Assembly: GCA_009617715.1 (NCBI GenBank)
Contig: VTFK01000096.1
Span: 310,001-374,000 of the forward strand
Direction: 5' to 3'
DNA from: Plectrocnemia conspersa
Lineage: Eukaryota > Arthropoda > Insecta > Trichoptera > Polycentropodidae
DNA length: 64,000 nucleotides
The notes under the pieces were generated by a model, which did no database searches, had not been told where the DNA came from, and worked only from the letters and a program-made list of their open reading frames with translations. Shown here piece after piece: positions 37,931-49,700 of the stretch; positions within the stretch are counted from its first letter, which is position 1, and each line of letters starts with the position of its first letter. A program made the translations under genes and the position numbers.

Positions 37931-39080
37931 CACTTTAGTTCCGTTGATGACATATCTTCGTGTCAAGATTTTTTTTCTCAGTTATAAACGTACATTGTGA
38001 GAAAGAATCCTTTCGGTTCGGGCCGAAGCCTCGCCCAGGACAGAGAAGAATGAGAACGATTTATCGATCGCAACATCATTGTAACCCCAAATATATGAAT
38101 CACCGTTCGTTTCGTAATGATATGCATTTTTTTTACAGCGGCTTTTTCTTACGACTCTTCGAATCGTTACCGGCGCTTCGCAATTAAAAATCGGTAGTGC
38201 GAATTTAAATTCCCAACAACGAATTAGTCGCTAATTCCGAGAAAATCTTACACGGAACGCGGCCGCGGTTATTATTATTATGGTTATTCTCGTAATTTGG
38301 TTAAGCCCGATTGCTCGCTCTGGCGCTATGCGCGCGCTTATAATAATAACGAACCGTCATGTATAGCGGAAATTGAATTTGATTCGTTTACTTCAATTAT
38401 CTAATTAACTCCGGTAAACCAGTTCGCTCGCTGGCAGCGCTCCGGCTGGCATATCTCCGGTTCTTAGCTAACGATTTTGGCCGTTCGATATTAGTACAAA
38501 AAAAACAACAAGTAAAACGTCACTTTGATCCGATTCGCGAACTCGTAGGTGATACGTTCGCGCATACTTTTCGGTGAACTCATCCTCTCCCGGCCACAAA
38601 CAACTGTGCAACGAGCGACGCCTTCGCAATAACTCGTTTCGCCGACTCTGCGAATATCTTTACGCGGTTTAACATACAAAGTTATTCCCGGCCGAACTGC
38701 CCATAAATCCTCTCGGGACGTTAACCGAATTTTTAGATTATAATCCGCGTAAAATCGGGATAAACATTCTTAATTTCTCTCGAGATCTTTATTTTTTCAT
38801 TTTCTTTCGACGATTGTAATGCGGTGGTGGTTCGCACAATGCCACAGCACAAAGGGCGCACAGCAGTTTCGAGATTTTCATCCGACACCTATTGTGCACT
38901 CGAGCACACACGTCGCGTTGCAGAATGAGACGTGCGAACGTATTCTTCGCACATCTATTTACATTTCAAACGTGATTATCGATGAGCTCATTGCACGCAT
39001 GTGCGAACAATAGATAGTGGACATGTGACCCATATATGTGTGTATGCACATTGTGAATATGCATTGTTACTGTTAATATA
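37930..39080. other. CpG-rich block, no gene seen
   Basis: This is unique-looking CpG-rich sequence with short frames on both strands and no recognised domains or splice-bounded exon. Confidence 0.4.
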
Positions 39081-40340
39081 ATAACATACCGATGCGCTGA
39101 TTTAACGATGAGTTAAAAGCGAATAAAAGTCTTGAATTCACTGCATTGCAAAACTGAAACTATTTACTCGCCGTGGGTTACATTAGCGAAATTAATACGA
39201 TTTTATTCAGAGGAGACTCATGCAAATTATTTTAAACTAAAAGGCAACATTTCGACCAGAGAGAAATATAAAATAATTTATAAAACGTACCTTTCGGAAT
39301 ATCTCAACATTTTCAATTTTTATGCTATGGTTTTTAAAATGGAATTTGGTTAATGGGTGAAATATTACTTGATATGAGTTTTCTTTTAATCTGTTTTATA
39401 GCATAAATTATCTAGGCCAGGGATCTCTAGGTTTCTTTCTTTAGCTATTCAAGCATCCTCATTGATGCAATCGAACCACCGAGATTTGGATCTGCCAATA
39501 GGTCGTTACTAGTGTTTTTTCTTTAAAATAGAAGTAATAAAGAAACGATGTTAAACTGAAGCTGACGCATCACAATGTGGAATAATATATTTTATAAATA
39601 TATAAGTGTATTATATTAAAAAAAAGAATATACAAAATAGCAAAAAAAATGTTGAATCTAATCTTTAGAATCAGACAAAATTATTCTGATTCTATTAGTT
39701 CAACAAATTATTTATCGAAATGACCGACAAATAAAGCAAATTAATTGTCTACGATTAAATCTATCATTTTTCAGTTGCTAATGGTTTTATTACAAGAAAA
39801 CAGAACCGAATTGGTTATTTTCAATTTAAAAAATATTTTGAAGTAAATAAATATTATGTTGATACGTAGAATATATAACCAATAGCCAAACAAATGGGTT
39901 ATCGGTAAAATGAATTTTTTTTTTAGTATTCCCAAACATTAACAAAATCTGCCAATCTCCACCAATATTGCGACAAATATATCAAAAAAATATTCAAAAT
40001 GCAACGTAAAAAATACCGCACTTCAACATTTGTATGGTACTCTTTTTCCTCTAACGACCATCGTGCTCATTACAATAGTGTTATGCTCATTACAATACTG
40101 TTATGATCAACATTGACGTTAAGGGATTGAAACTTGATTATGGCATTTTTATTTTTTCATTAAACTGTTTTTACATTAAAGTCCATTCATGTTATATTAG
40201 CATTTTTTGTTAATTTTTTTCTTCCACTATTCCTGCTAAATGAAACTTTAATCTCTAAAGTTTAGCATTGAGATATGTTAATTTGTCAATTGCACATATG
40301 CTGTAATTATCACTTATTCCTTAGCTTAATTGCGTTTATA
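39080..40340. other. AT-rich spacer, no gene seen
   Basis: The sequence is AT-rich. A short imperfect tandem duplication with unit TGCTCATTACAATA occurs at 40062-40100. A 73-codon frame at 39132-39353 has no recognisable domain. Confidence 0.4.
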
Positions 40341-40900
40341 AAAGGTGCTAGATCCTCCCGGGATTATTTAGCTGAAAGTGCGCGTGTAAACCCGTGCGAA
40401 ACTGCTTGTGTGCGGGCGCCGACGCGCAAACTTATAACGCGCTTAAATTATGTACATTTTCACCTGCGCGCCGTTTGTTACGTACCGTATGCTAGCTTAG
40501 CTAATTGATTAAAATTAAAATAATAAAATGTCTCGAAAAAAAACGCCGCGCAAAAAAGTATAAACGTAACGGCCGGCGGACAACAAAACAAAGCGCGGCC
40601 GAAAGGAGTAGAGGAAAAAAACCACCGAAGGTGTTCGTTCGATGAAGAGAGCATTCGGAGCGGAGCCAGCGGGCGGGCGGCGTGTCGGTCGGCGCCGCCC
40701 GCCCGCTATAAATCAATCCGAGAGGTGTAATTCTCTCAAATTACACCGTACCCGCGGTAATGGCTAATGCTCGGACCGACACCACCATCGACCGTCGTCC
40801 ACTCCCGGATCGGCGGGGCCATCGAAAAGCGCGACCATGTGTGCGAACTGTGTCGCGGGACGAGAGTTTCGAGGACAATGATAAGAAATACTGTTCAAGA
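40340..40900. other. Very GC-rich CpG island
   Basis: By eye this is the most GC-rich stretch of the window, with GCGGGCGGGCGGC and its complement, GGCCGGCGG and many CGCG steps. It is flanked by AT-rich DNA on both sides. It contains the TATA and initiator signals listed separately. In insects a compact island like this is more consistent with a promoter or regulatory region than with a coding exon, because open frames overlap in several phases. Confidence 0.5.
40669..40747 (+). promoter_or_regulatory. Candidate TATA-type core promoter framed by palindromes
   Basis: A perfect 13-bp inverted repeat (40669-40681 and 40694-40706, 12-base loop) directly abuts TATAAA at 40707-40712. A TCA at 40736-40738 puts an initiator-like A 31 bases after the first T of the TATA box, the standard insect spacing. 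That A lies at the end of the loop of a second perfect dyad, GGTGTAATT and AATTACACC (40724-40732 and 40739-40747). The initiator (TCAAAT) is only a partial match and no DPE is seen. A 62-codon frame starts at 40760, but I do not recognise it. Without transcript data this is a suggestion. Confidence 0.4.
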
Positions 40901-43700
40901 TGGAGCAAGGAGGATCTTGACACCAAAAATTTGCTTGTTAACTCATAATATGTCCCACAAGATCATCAAGTTCAGTAAAGTGACAGTTCTCTTGCATTAA
41001 ACAACAATACATTTAGGGCTCTAATGACAAATATGATCATATGGTTGTTGCAGACTATCTAATTGTTTAACCGGGTTTTCAATCTGTATAAACAATTGTT
41101 TTTAGACAAGTTCTTGATCATAACATTCCCTAGATGCGAATACCCTTAAGTTGATTCAAAACAACTTTTGATTCTCCTTATTTTGTTACCGTGTGCTATC
41201 TAGTTTTTAAATTGCACGACATTTTCTGACATTGTGGAAGAAGCGATTTAAACGATTCACTTTTGTTTCACTCCTCTTGCAGTACGTGTAAACACGCATC
41301 ACCATTCACTTTTGCTCTTTCATTCAAATGTATTCTCTCTGAATAAACTGTGTAGCAGAAAATTTTTCTACTTCCTAAAAGTCTTTTTAACGTTTACTTT
41401 TCTATGTTGTATATACTTTTGTAATTAGTTTAACAAATAAAATCTTGTTATTTTATTTATGTACCAGGAACACTATAGCAGAGTATAGTTAATATATTTT
41501 AATATATTATTCTGGAGAATTAATACTCTACTGCTGTAATTGTTTTTTTTTATTTCATGATAACGGTTTGATTAAAATTATTAATAAAAAAATGGTTATT
41601 TTATGGACGTGTCGAGCAAAATACAAACTGAAACTTAATTAACATCTAATATAGGTTTTATTTTTAAAAAATAGCATCTTAAACTTCAGTCGTCGGCGGG
41701 TTATAACAGCTAATGTGGATCAAATTAAATTTATTACATAATTTAAGGCTTTGTCACGCCGAAAAAAATTTACTTAATTTTAATCTCCTATTCAAGGGAA
41801 AAAAAACATAATATTTTTTTATAGTTCAAATATTAAATTCATATATGGCAGTACAGTAAACTTTTGTTTTTGCGGGGTTTTTTTTCAACAATTATTCGTA
41901 GTTTTCAACTATTCAAATGTTTATATTTTTTTTTCAGTTTTTACCATTTTTTTTATAATTAATCAATTAGTGCAAAAAATCGATTAATTTCCTGTAAAAT
42001 ATTATTTAATTAAAATATAATTATTTTAATTAGTCATTAATTACTTTCATAATCGTTAAATTTTTCGAATTTAATGAATATGCTGTGCAAATTACCGATC
42101 AGTGAGGATGTCAAAAGAAAAATGTTAAATTTATTATTATATAATTTTTGATCAGGAACGTCATTTCAGCTTTTTCAAATCACCAGAATTAAGATCAGCT
42201 GCGATTAAGTTAATTCAGCAAAATTTATGAACATTTTAAATACATAATTTTATCGAATTTTTTGTACATACAATAGCTAATAATGATTGGAACGAATTTG
42301 ATATATAGATAGGATCTGTATCAGCGGTTTTTTGTGCGGATTTGCTTATAGATTAAATAACTAGAAATAAATTAACCGCGATCGAATTATTGAATTGATT
42401 GTACATACAGAAACGTAATACGAACTTCAAACATATTTGTGACGCACACGTGTTTTTGAGATAAGCATGAAATGATAATAATGGGTGGGCCTTATTATTA
42501 TTTTATTTCGTTCAACGAACGAATTCTGCGAATTTCTGTTATAATAGATACCGCCGATAAATATTCTATTCACAAATGTTTTTCGAATGCGTAAAAGCCA
42601 TTTTTGTTGAGAAGAAGCGTCTCATTTTCTCGCATTTCGAAACAAAATAAAGGCACATATAGGACCATGAATTTTGGAACGGCACTAGTCACTCGGGGTA
42701 TATTGAAAGAAAAAACGACGACTTGTTTTGATCAAGTATACAAATTGTTTCCTTCAAAGATTTTTTTCAAATTTCATTTAAGATGGTATAAACGAATATC
42801 TTACGAATAGTCGATCAATTTAATTAATAAGCATTTCAGATTTTCGTTTGGTCTTCGAAAAATGAAATTTCTCTAACTGACAACAGGAAATCCCAAAACC
42901 ACTTTTCTGAAAATTTAACGTTATGTATAACTCGGCTAAGTTCGTTAGCAAGCCAGATCCGTCATCTTATTTCAAAATGCTGACTATAAAAAATCGTAAC
43001 TCGGTTAGAGAAAATGTCACATAATCAGTTTAATAACATATAATATTAAAATACTCTTTCTCAAACAAAAATCTATACAAAAGTATTTTTTATAGTTTTT
43101 CTACTGCTAAGTTTGCCACATGGATATGTTAGGGTTGCTATTTCGTTGCGATTATTTTGCAAAAAAAACTACTATTGTTGTATTTATTTTGATTGTTTTA
43201 CCGAACTTTAAAATTACTTGTATCATATAATAAAATAAACATGCTATAAGAAAATATAGACTAGACTAGCGATACTTTAGACTAGCTTATGGAACCCTTT
43301 TATTTTATAATATTCTTAAAGGAACCCTAAATTTAGATAACAATTTAATGTCTTATTGAAACTATGACCTTGATTTGATATAATTTATAATTTTAACACA
43401 ATTATTAAGAACAGCTTTTGGTTATGGATATTTGTTTTATTAAAAAAATTGTTGATTTTTTTTTCTGTAGTCTGTTCTATAAACGCGGAACCTTTCAAAA
43501 CTTGCGTAATCTAGGTTGAAAAACTGTACTTTAGACAATTTTTAAAATATAATCGTTGAAATTCAAAAAAACGAAACCTATAGTGAAATATTTTATGATT
43601 TGAAAATTGACATTTTTTCTCATTGTGGCGACGTTCTTGTTCAATGTAATTGAAAACGTTCATGGGAATTTGAGACATTAAAATATCGAGTTTTCTCGGG
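40900..43700. other. AT-rich spacer, no gene seen
   Basis: This long AT-rich region has many homopolymer runs. ACGTCATTTCAGCTTTTTC at 42160 matches the end of a family F-like copy at 44890 and may mark a lone terminus. TAGACTAGACTAGC near 43257 is a small tandem motif. Nothing else is recognisable. Confidence 0.4.
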
Positions 43701-44848
43701 AGTAGCAGCACTCTTGTCGCTTGACGGTCGGACCACTCTGCGAAATGAACTATCCCACTTTCGAGAGACTCCTCTCACTTGATGGTGCACGACATAACGA
43801 CGTACGTACGTGGTGCGCTGTGCGCGCATTTAACGCTCTGTAACAAAGGGAGGTAATAAGTAAACGTATTGCTCCTCTTTGTTTGCTGCGACCGGCGCTC
43901 GTATACACAACAGGTGCAGCGTCGGTTAACGTTTTAGATTTCCATTATAACGAGCTTTCGTATTTACATGCGAGCTTTTGTTGTTGCGCGCCTCCGTCCT
44001 GCCCTCCCGCAAGAGCGGCGTCGCGGCAATCCCGAACGGCTTAGAAAGCTTTCTAAGAAGCAATTCTATAAAACGCAGACACGGAGAGGTTCCGAAATTA
44101 AATGATGCGGACACAAATCGAATACACGGTCAAGTTTATATCGCGTTATGGCTTCATTTTCGATTTTCATCCGAAATATATTGGAACGTGTTCGACGCTG
44201 AAAGATTGAACGCTTTGAACATTGTTCAGTTAAACAAGCTGTTCGTTTTGAATTCGAATATGGAAAAAGTTAACATGTCTATATTTTACTAGATCACTTG
44301 AATAACCATTATTTTTCATTAAACGAGTGCAACGCCCCTTCGTCTCAATTGATATCCAACCCTCAGAATAGGCCATGCATATGTATATACATATATAGTA
44401 TCATATACAACGCATTCGCTTATAAATTCAACACGAGCGGTGTTAAAATGACTGATTACACGCCGTTTGTGTATGTTGTTTTGAGTCAATTAAAGAGTCA
44501 AGCGGAGGGTTAATAGCTTAACTTAATTTAATTCGTCACTCTAGTTTCATTATCCCAAATCATAATATCGTCCCGTCGCGGTTGACATTTGACTAGCGTT
44601 TTAATATCGACGAGGTGTCAAATTCTCAATCCCGGCAAATTTCAAAAGAGCCACGTCGCGGGGTGCCTCGGGTAACCCCTCTCTCGTGTTTACACGTGTG
44701 CCCTATACGAATTTCCAAATTTTCAATCTCGTCTCGGCGTCGCCTGTCGATTTTGGAATATAAGATTGTTAATTTTACGATTCGTTTGCCTGCAGCGTCG
44801 TCATCGCCGGGGTCGAATATTGAATATGGTTAGTTTTTAGTGTGGTGG
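43700..44848. other. CpG-rich block, no gene seen
   Basis: This is CpG-rich unique-looking sequence. A 104-codon plus frame (43978-44292) overlaps an antiparallel frame and has no recognisable domain, so it is not called. Confidence 0.4.
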
Positions 44849-44862
44849 TATATATATATATG
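44849..44862. repeat. (TA)n microsatellite
   Basis: This short TATATATATATA run marks the border between the CpG-rich block and the repeat cluster to its right. Confidence 0.85.
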
Positions 44863-44889
44863 TAAGGGAGGCGTTTAACGGGGTGCATG

Positions 44890-45005
44890 CACGTCATTTC
44901 AGCTTTTTCTGGGGGGGGGGGGGGGACAAAAATTGGTCAGCTAGTGGTGTTTTTTTTATGAAGGTTCATACATTTTTCTAACCAAATTCAAGGTGCTCCC
45001 TGATT
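44890..45005 (-). repeat. Diverged family F-like copy with 15-G run
   Basis: ACGTCATTTCAGCTTTTTCT is followed by fifteen G (44911-44925), GGTCAGCTAGTGG and TTTTTCTAACCAAATTCAAG. The same order appears in the inverted family F copy at 45950-46125, but the middle is shortened and diverged. No coding sequence is present. Confidence 0.6.
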
Positions 45006-45112
45006 AGACGTAAAAACGCTCGGTTGTGTCTAGCCTAAATATTTAATTTTTTTATATGACTTATAACAAATGAGAATAGAATGAAGAATATCTAAACCGA
45101 ATTTTGACCAAT

Positions 45113-45242
45113 AAGTCAAAAATCCACGTCAAAAGCAATAAAATCGTGCCGGCGTCGTCGCAGTGGAAACGTTCGTTACCGAGCGTTCCCACTGCGACTG
45201 CGCCGGCACGATTTTATTGCCTTTGACGTGAATTTTTGACTT
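45113..45242. mobile_element. Foldback element with 59-bp arms
   Basis: The arm at 45113-45171 and the arm at 45184-45242 are reverse complements with about five mismatches, leaving a 12-base loop. The arms contain GCAATAAAATCGTGCCGGCG. Weaker complementarity continues outward: AATATCTAAACCGAATTTTG at the left resembles the complement of sequence near 45281-45300 at the right. The true element may thus be about 250 bp. It is probably a foldback or MITE-type element. No target duplication was identified. Confidence 0.75.
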
Positions 45243-45484
45243 CTGAGAAGTGATAATTGTTTTTGCGCACTCCTATTAACCAAATTTCGATTTGAATATA
45301 TCTACATTAATATATCAGAAGTCTGTATTAGTATCGATAAGGATAGCTATCATATTTTAAAATAAAATATGTAGCAATATGCAATATGCGACGTCTGTCT
45401 GTACTTATTATTCTTCCGCTTATTTTCCCCTGAGAGATAAGTTGGCTTAGTTTGTATTCCAGACTTGACCCATTAAATGTTCTA

Positions 45485-45665
45485 AAACTATATTTAGTTT
45501 TAGAACTTTTATTAGGTTAGGTTTGGGTTTGAATAGCAAATGGACGTTTCGCAACTGTCAAATTGATTTTCATAGACATTTTAGAGCAGCATATAATTTT
45601 ACTAGCGCTACCAATTAAATTTTTTTGCTAGTAGAAATATACTGGTGAAAATGTATTTGGACTTA
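45485..45665 (+). repeat. Dispersed repeat family G, copy 2
   Basis: TTTAGTTTTAGAAC and GGACGTTTCGCAACTGTC, then ATATAATTTTACTAGCGC and ATACTGGTGAAAATGTAT, parallel 28345-28480. Between the first two motifs this copy holds an extra segment with TTAGGTTAGGTTTGGGTTTG. The last 75 bases are repeated again at 45770-45845. Confidence 0.55.
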
Positions 45666-45769
45666 ACTAGTGAAAATATAACTCCACTGAAAAATATACA
45701 TTCACTGTAACATTATACATCGCATGAAAATGTATATATTTCTACATATGTAAAAGCTGAAATCATATG

Positions 45770-45845
45770 ATTTTACTAGCACCTGCCAGATAAATTATAT
45801 TTTTACTGGTAACAATATATATCTACCGGTGAAAATGTATTCCGA
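45770..45845 (+). repeat. Family G partial tandem copy
   Basis: ATTTTACTAGCACCTGCCAG through TCTACCGGTGAAAATGTATT repeats the end of the preceding copy with a period of about 178 bp. The shared string GGTGAAAATGTATT is exact. Confidence 0.6.
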
Positions 45846-45949
45846 TATGATTAACTGAAATGAAAAATATTTTCGGGATAGATTCGATACTGTTTTTTTT
45901 AGATTTCTTTGAGATGTAATCCGAGAATTTCTGGTTTAGAATTAGGGAT

Positions 45950-46125
45950 GTAATTTCAGCCTTTTTTATGGGGGGTGGGCAAAAGTTCACTATTCAGTGG
46001 TCGTTTCTTTAATATTCCGATTTCATTATGATTCATAGTATTTTATTAAATGACATGCATTTTTCTGGCCAAATTCAAGGTGGAGGCAAATGCCCCCCCC
46101 CCACCTGCCCCAAACAAATGACGTC
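45950..46125 (-). repeat. Dispersed repeat family F, inverted copy
   Basis: The complement reads GCATTTGCCTCCACCTTGAA, then TTTGGCCAGAAAAATGCATG, TCATTTAATAAAATACTATG and GAAACGACCACTGAATAGTG, matching 19893-20040 in order. A run of ten C lies at 46093-46102. The outer ends, GGATGTAATTTCAGCC and GACGTC, may be the element borders, but no convincing inverted termini were found. Confidence 0.78.
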
Positions 46126-46349
46126 TCTGACGGGATGGTTGCATTATAATAATCGGCAATTTTAATATTATCTTCAGGGTATTTGATTAAAAAAAAGCCT
46201 ATTGACTTTCAGTAATTTATTGATGAAAATCAGCGCATTTTGCAGATATTTGTCGAATACGCGCGGCCATTCGTTCCAAGACTGTCAAGAGCATGCAAGG
46301 CCCTTGCCATTTTTCTCGAATGCCTCTCAGGGTTAAATAATAAATGATC

Positions 46350-47740
46350 AACGATATCTGGGATAAGCGCGAGCGCGAGCTTTACGTTTTCGTTGTATTG
46401 TGCGTTTTTTATTATTAAATTTTAGATTGGTCGTTATAGCGCTGTTGCGAAATTTATTCTCGTACTAAAACGCGAGGTTTAGCCATATCCATCCGTTCAT
46501 ATCGTCTGAAGCGAAAAAATGCCAATGATAACAATAAAATATGTCGTAAAAATTTAACGCTCGTCCGTATCGATTATTTAAATGTCGCTGTAACCTTGTC
46601 GTCACTTTGTCGTGATTTTTTTCTTTATTTTTTTTCATAATTTTGATGGCGTGTTGTACACATTTTTTTAGCGTTCGAAAATTCGAAAACGGTTTCGCGA
46701 GTGCAATTATTTAATGCGCGCTATTATTATGCGAACGTTCGCACACCTTGGTGTATATCGGTGGCTGGTTGGCTGGCTTCGGCGGCCCCTCGATGCCTCT
46801 CGTTATTATTTCCTTTCACTCACGCCGTGTGTCCGCAAAGTTCGCATGTTTAATTCGCCGGCAAACACACAGCCTCGCCAAGAGCGCGATATTGAAAAAG
46901 TTATCCCCTTTGACGCGCCACTAATCGCATGGAGATTAACGCAGACCGAAAAACACAATGCGGGGCGCCGCGCGTATCTTCCCATAGATTGAGGAGCTTT
47001 GCTCGCGGAGCGCGCCTGTTGCTTTTTTACACGGGAATTGTCTGGATATGAGATATCTTCCCGGCGTGATCCTTTCAAAATGTCGGCGCTTGGCAATAAA
47101 GCCGCGGAATTCATCTGCTCGTAACGCGTGGATTTTTTCTTCTTCCTCTAGAAAATTGCCCATATTTTCCGATATGCATGTGCGGGTAAAGCGAGTGCGC
47201 ATTTTTTCGCTACATATTTTTTCAATTTAATTGAAAAGCAGATCGGATTGTTGTCGGCTCTTTGTGATTACACACGCGGTGTTTGGAGATGAACATTCGT
47301 GTATATACACTCGGCGTGTGTATGAGAGACCTCCAGAAATGTTAACGGTAAACTCGAAGTGCATGCTGTGTGAGGAATGCCGATACCTGCGGTACGTGTG
47401 TGCGTATGGCGCCCTCTCGCTCCGAAGTAGATTCGTCTCGCTCGCGCGGACTCTCCGGCCGGTCGGCGTTTCCATACATCATTGCCTTCGAGATCGATAA
47501 GATTTTTTTTTTGTATTTTGCTTCGCGGCCATAATTTAAATGTGAATATAATCAATGTAGGAACATGTATATTAGTAACTTTATAGGGCACCCGAGTGTT
47601 TTATTCTCGAATTTCTCTTTGGAGAATACGCTATGGGCGTTCGTTCGTTTTGCGTATCTAGGCGGTGGGATTTTTTCAAGACACGATGGTGTCGAACTCT
47701 CGCCCACTTTGTTATGCGTGTATAAATAGTCACAATGGAG
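46350..47740. other. CpG-rich block, no gene seen
   Basis: This is CpG-rich unique-looking sequence with overlapping short frames on both strands, for example around 46714-47114 and 47231-47591. None has a recognisable domain. A T run lies at 47503-47512. Confidence 0.4.
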
Positions 47741-49700
47741 CGAAATATCAAAGATTCATAAACCTGTATTTATTAATAAATTAATCTTTCCCTCTTGCGA
47801 TCATGTCAAACTCGTCAGATATTTTTCATTATATACGTTAGCTACTCCGATTCGGAAATCTTCTTAATTAATGATAAATACATGCTTACGGAATCAAGGA
47901 TAGGGAACACCATATAAATTATATAAATTAATCATGGGAATACAACAATATTAGAATCGGTGCAGAGGTTGAAAAAACAAATCCAGGAAGAGTGTAATTA
48001 CTGGATAGCATTATCTATTCGTACGTGACTTGACTGATTTTTTTAAGTCTGCTTGAGCTTATGCTCAGTTTGATCCATTTCTAGCCGACATATTTAAAAG
48101 TATAAATATTCTGGCAAAGGAAATTCTTTGTATATGTCCAAAAGCACCTAAGAAGCACTCGTTCAAATAATGGATCAAAATGTCTATGTGCCCATTGTTG
48201 ACGGAGTAAAATATTATGGTTCAATGTTATATTTAAATATGGATGGCCTAATACGGTGAGAAATTGAATAATCAGATGTTACCGTACTTTTAAAAATGTA
48301 AAGGTCAATCTTACTGCAATGCTGTAAACATATCTGGGCGTTATAATTAGATTTTTTTTAAAAAGAAAAAAATTTATCCGGTGTGAGAAAAATCTCAAGC
48401 AGATGTAGTTAAGACTTTTGAACAGTGCTGTATGTGCCTGCAATGTCAATAAATCGTTAATTTATTATATACAGTGCAATTGCTATGCATTTTTTTCAAC
48501 TAGAATTATCCGGTGAAAAACACTGATTTAAAACATATGTATATTCTCTATGATCATGTAGCTCATTATTGGTGATTTTTTAATTCTTAATATGTACGAC
48601 CTAGCTTATTTTCAATTAATCTTCACGATATTCAACCATGATATTAGAAAAATCTATATTGATCAATCGGAATTATCTTTTGGGTATTTAAATTCTAAGT
48701 GTCTGTAAACCCCTATCTGGTATCATTTGATATGACAGCAGCGATTTAAAACTATTTTCTTAGAATTTTAAAAGCATGAGAATGTATGCTGATGACAAGT
48801 CACATTCGGAAGACACTAGAGAGGGGCAAATAAAATGCAATATGTTAAAAGTCGTTTTTATGTTGTATTTGTAAATGAGATTTTGAAAAAATAATAGAGT
48901 AAGCAAAGTTCTATAGAAAAACAAACTGATTAACTGAGCAGCGCTAAATGATATAAATTTGAAAGATATTAAGCAGCTACAAAGGATATGCTAACATGTG
49001 TTTATTACAAGTTAGCTCAAACTCACAAATGTGTCGGAAGAGGGTACCCAGATGCATCAGAAATATATCTGAATAACAAAACTAAATTTCGTATCACCAA
49101 CTTGTACACAATTGTTAACAAACTCGAAATTGAGATGAGAGATATACACGTGTACAAGAGATTTTCTGTTGTAAGTAATGTGCCACGTTATGTCACTAAA
49201 TCATATACTGAAATTGAAAGGTATTCTTGGTGTCGTCAAAAGTTAATTTGACTTGAGCATACATTTCCAAGCTGAGCAGTTTCACTCATGTTATTTTAAC
49301 ACAAATGTTCATAAATCTCTAGTTGAGTGTTATTTTCTCAGTTCTATACTAAAAACAACATTATCTCGACTAAGTATGTATATAACGTAAAATTAGTTTT
49401 GCGAATCTGATCAAATACTAATTATTAAACTTAACATTATTTTCTATGTACTGCAAGTTTTGTTTAATTTCGTAAAATAATATTATTTACATATGTATGG
49501 GGGCGACAAATAGAACTTAAATATATTCTAATAATGCATAAAAAAGTTCTACCAATCTCTAATCCTCCCTCAGTCTTATAATCCTTTAGTGGGCCGCACG
49601 AATACGTCAAAAACGCTCTAAGATTTCCAACGTATATAATACTCGTGAGTCGCGCCTTTGACTTTCCTGCTATGATGCTATGAAACTCACATCCCTAATT
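47740..49700. other. AT-rich spacer with transposon debris
   Basis: This AT-rich region holds a probable hAT transposase fragment (48988-49251). MYADDKSH-like codons at 48785 recall a reverse-transcriptase YADD box but lack supporting context. Nothing else is assigned. Confidence 0.4.
48988..49251 (+). pseudogene. Probable hAT-type (ZMYM1/DUF4371-like) transposase fragment
   Basis: The 87-codon frame contains YPDASEIYLNNKTKFRITNL and YTIVNKLEIEMRDIHVYKRF followed by SVVSNVP. This resembles the segment upstream of the dimerisation domain in ZMYM1-like hAT transposases, where a conserved pattern of a basic stretch, then F-R-V-T-F-Y, then a D-x-L-x-x-E-L helix and R-F-S precedes the C terminus. 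No catalytic or hATC motifs are visible on either side. It is a family assignment by pattern only and could be wrong. It is not the same family as the element at 61713-64000. Confidence 0.45.

Noticed and set aside
39418..39440. CAGGGATCTCTAGG as a hAT terminus
   Set aside because: No inverted partner or 8-bp duplication found.
43978..44292. 104-codon plus-strand frame
   Set aside because: Overlaps an antiparallel open frame in CpG-rich DNA and has no recognisable motif.
45511..45520. TTAGGTTAGG as a telomeric tract
   Set aside because: Only two units inside a dispersed repeat; not a telomere or interstitial array.
48785..48800. MYADDKSH codons as a reverse-transcriptase catalytic box
   Set aside because: No other RT motif in frame nearby; four residues can occur by chance.
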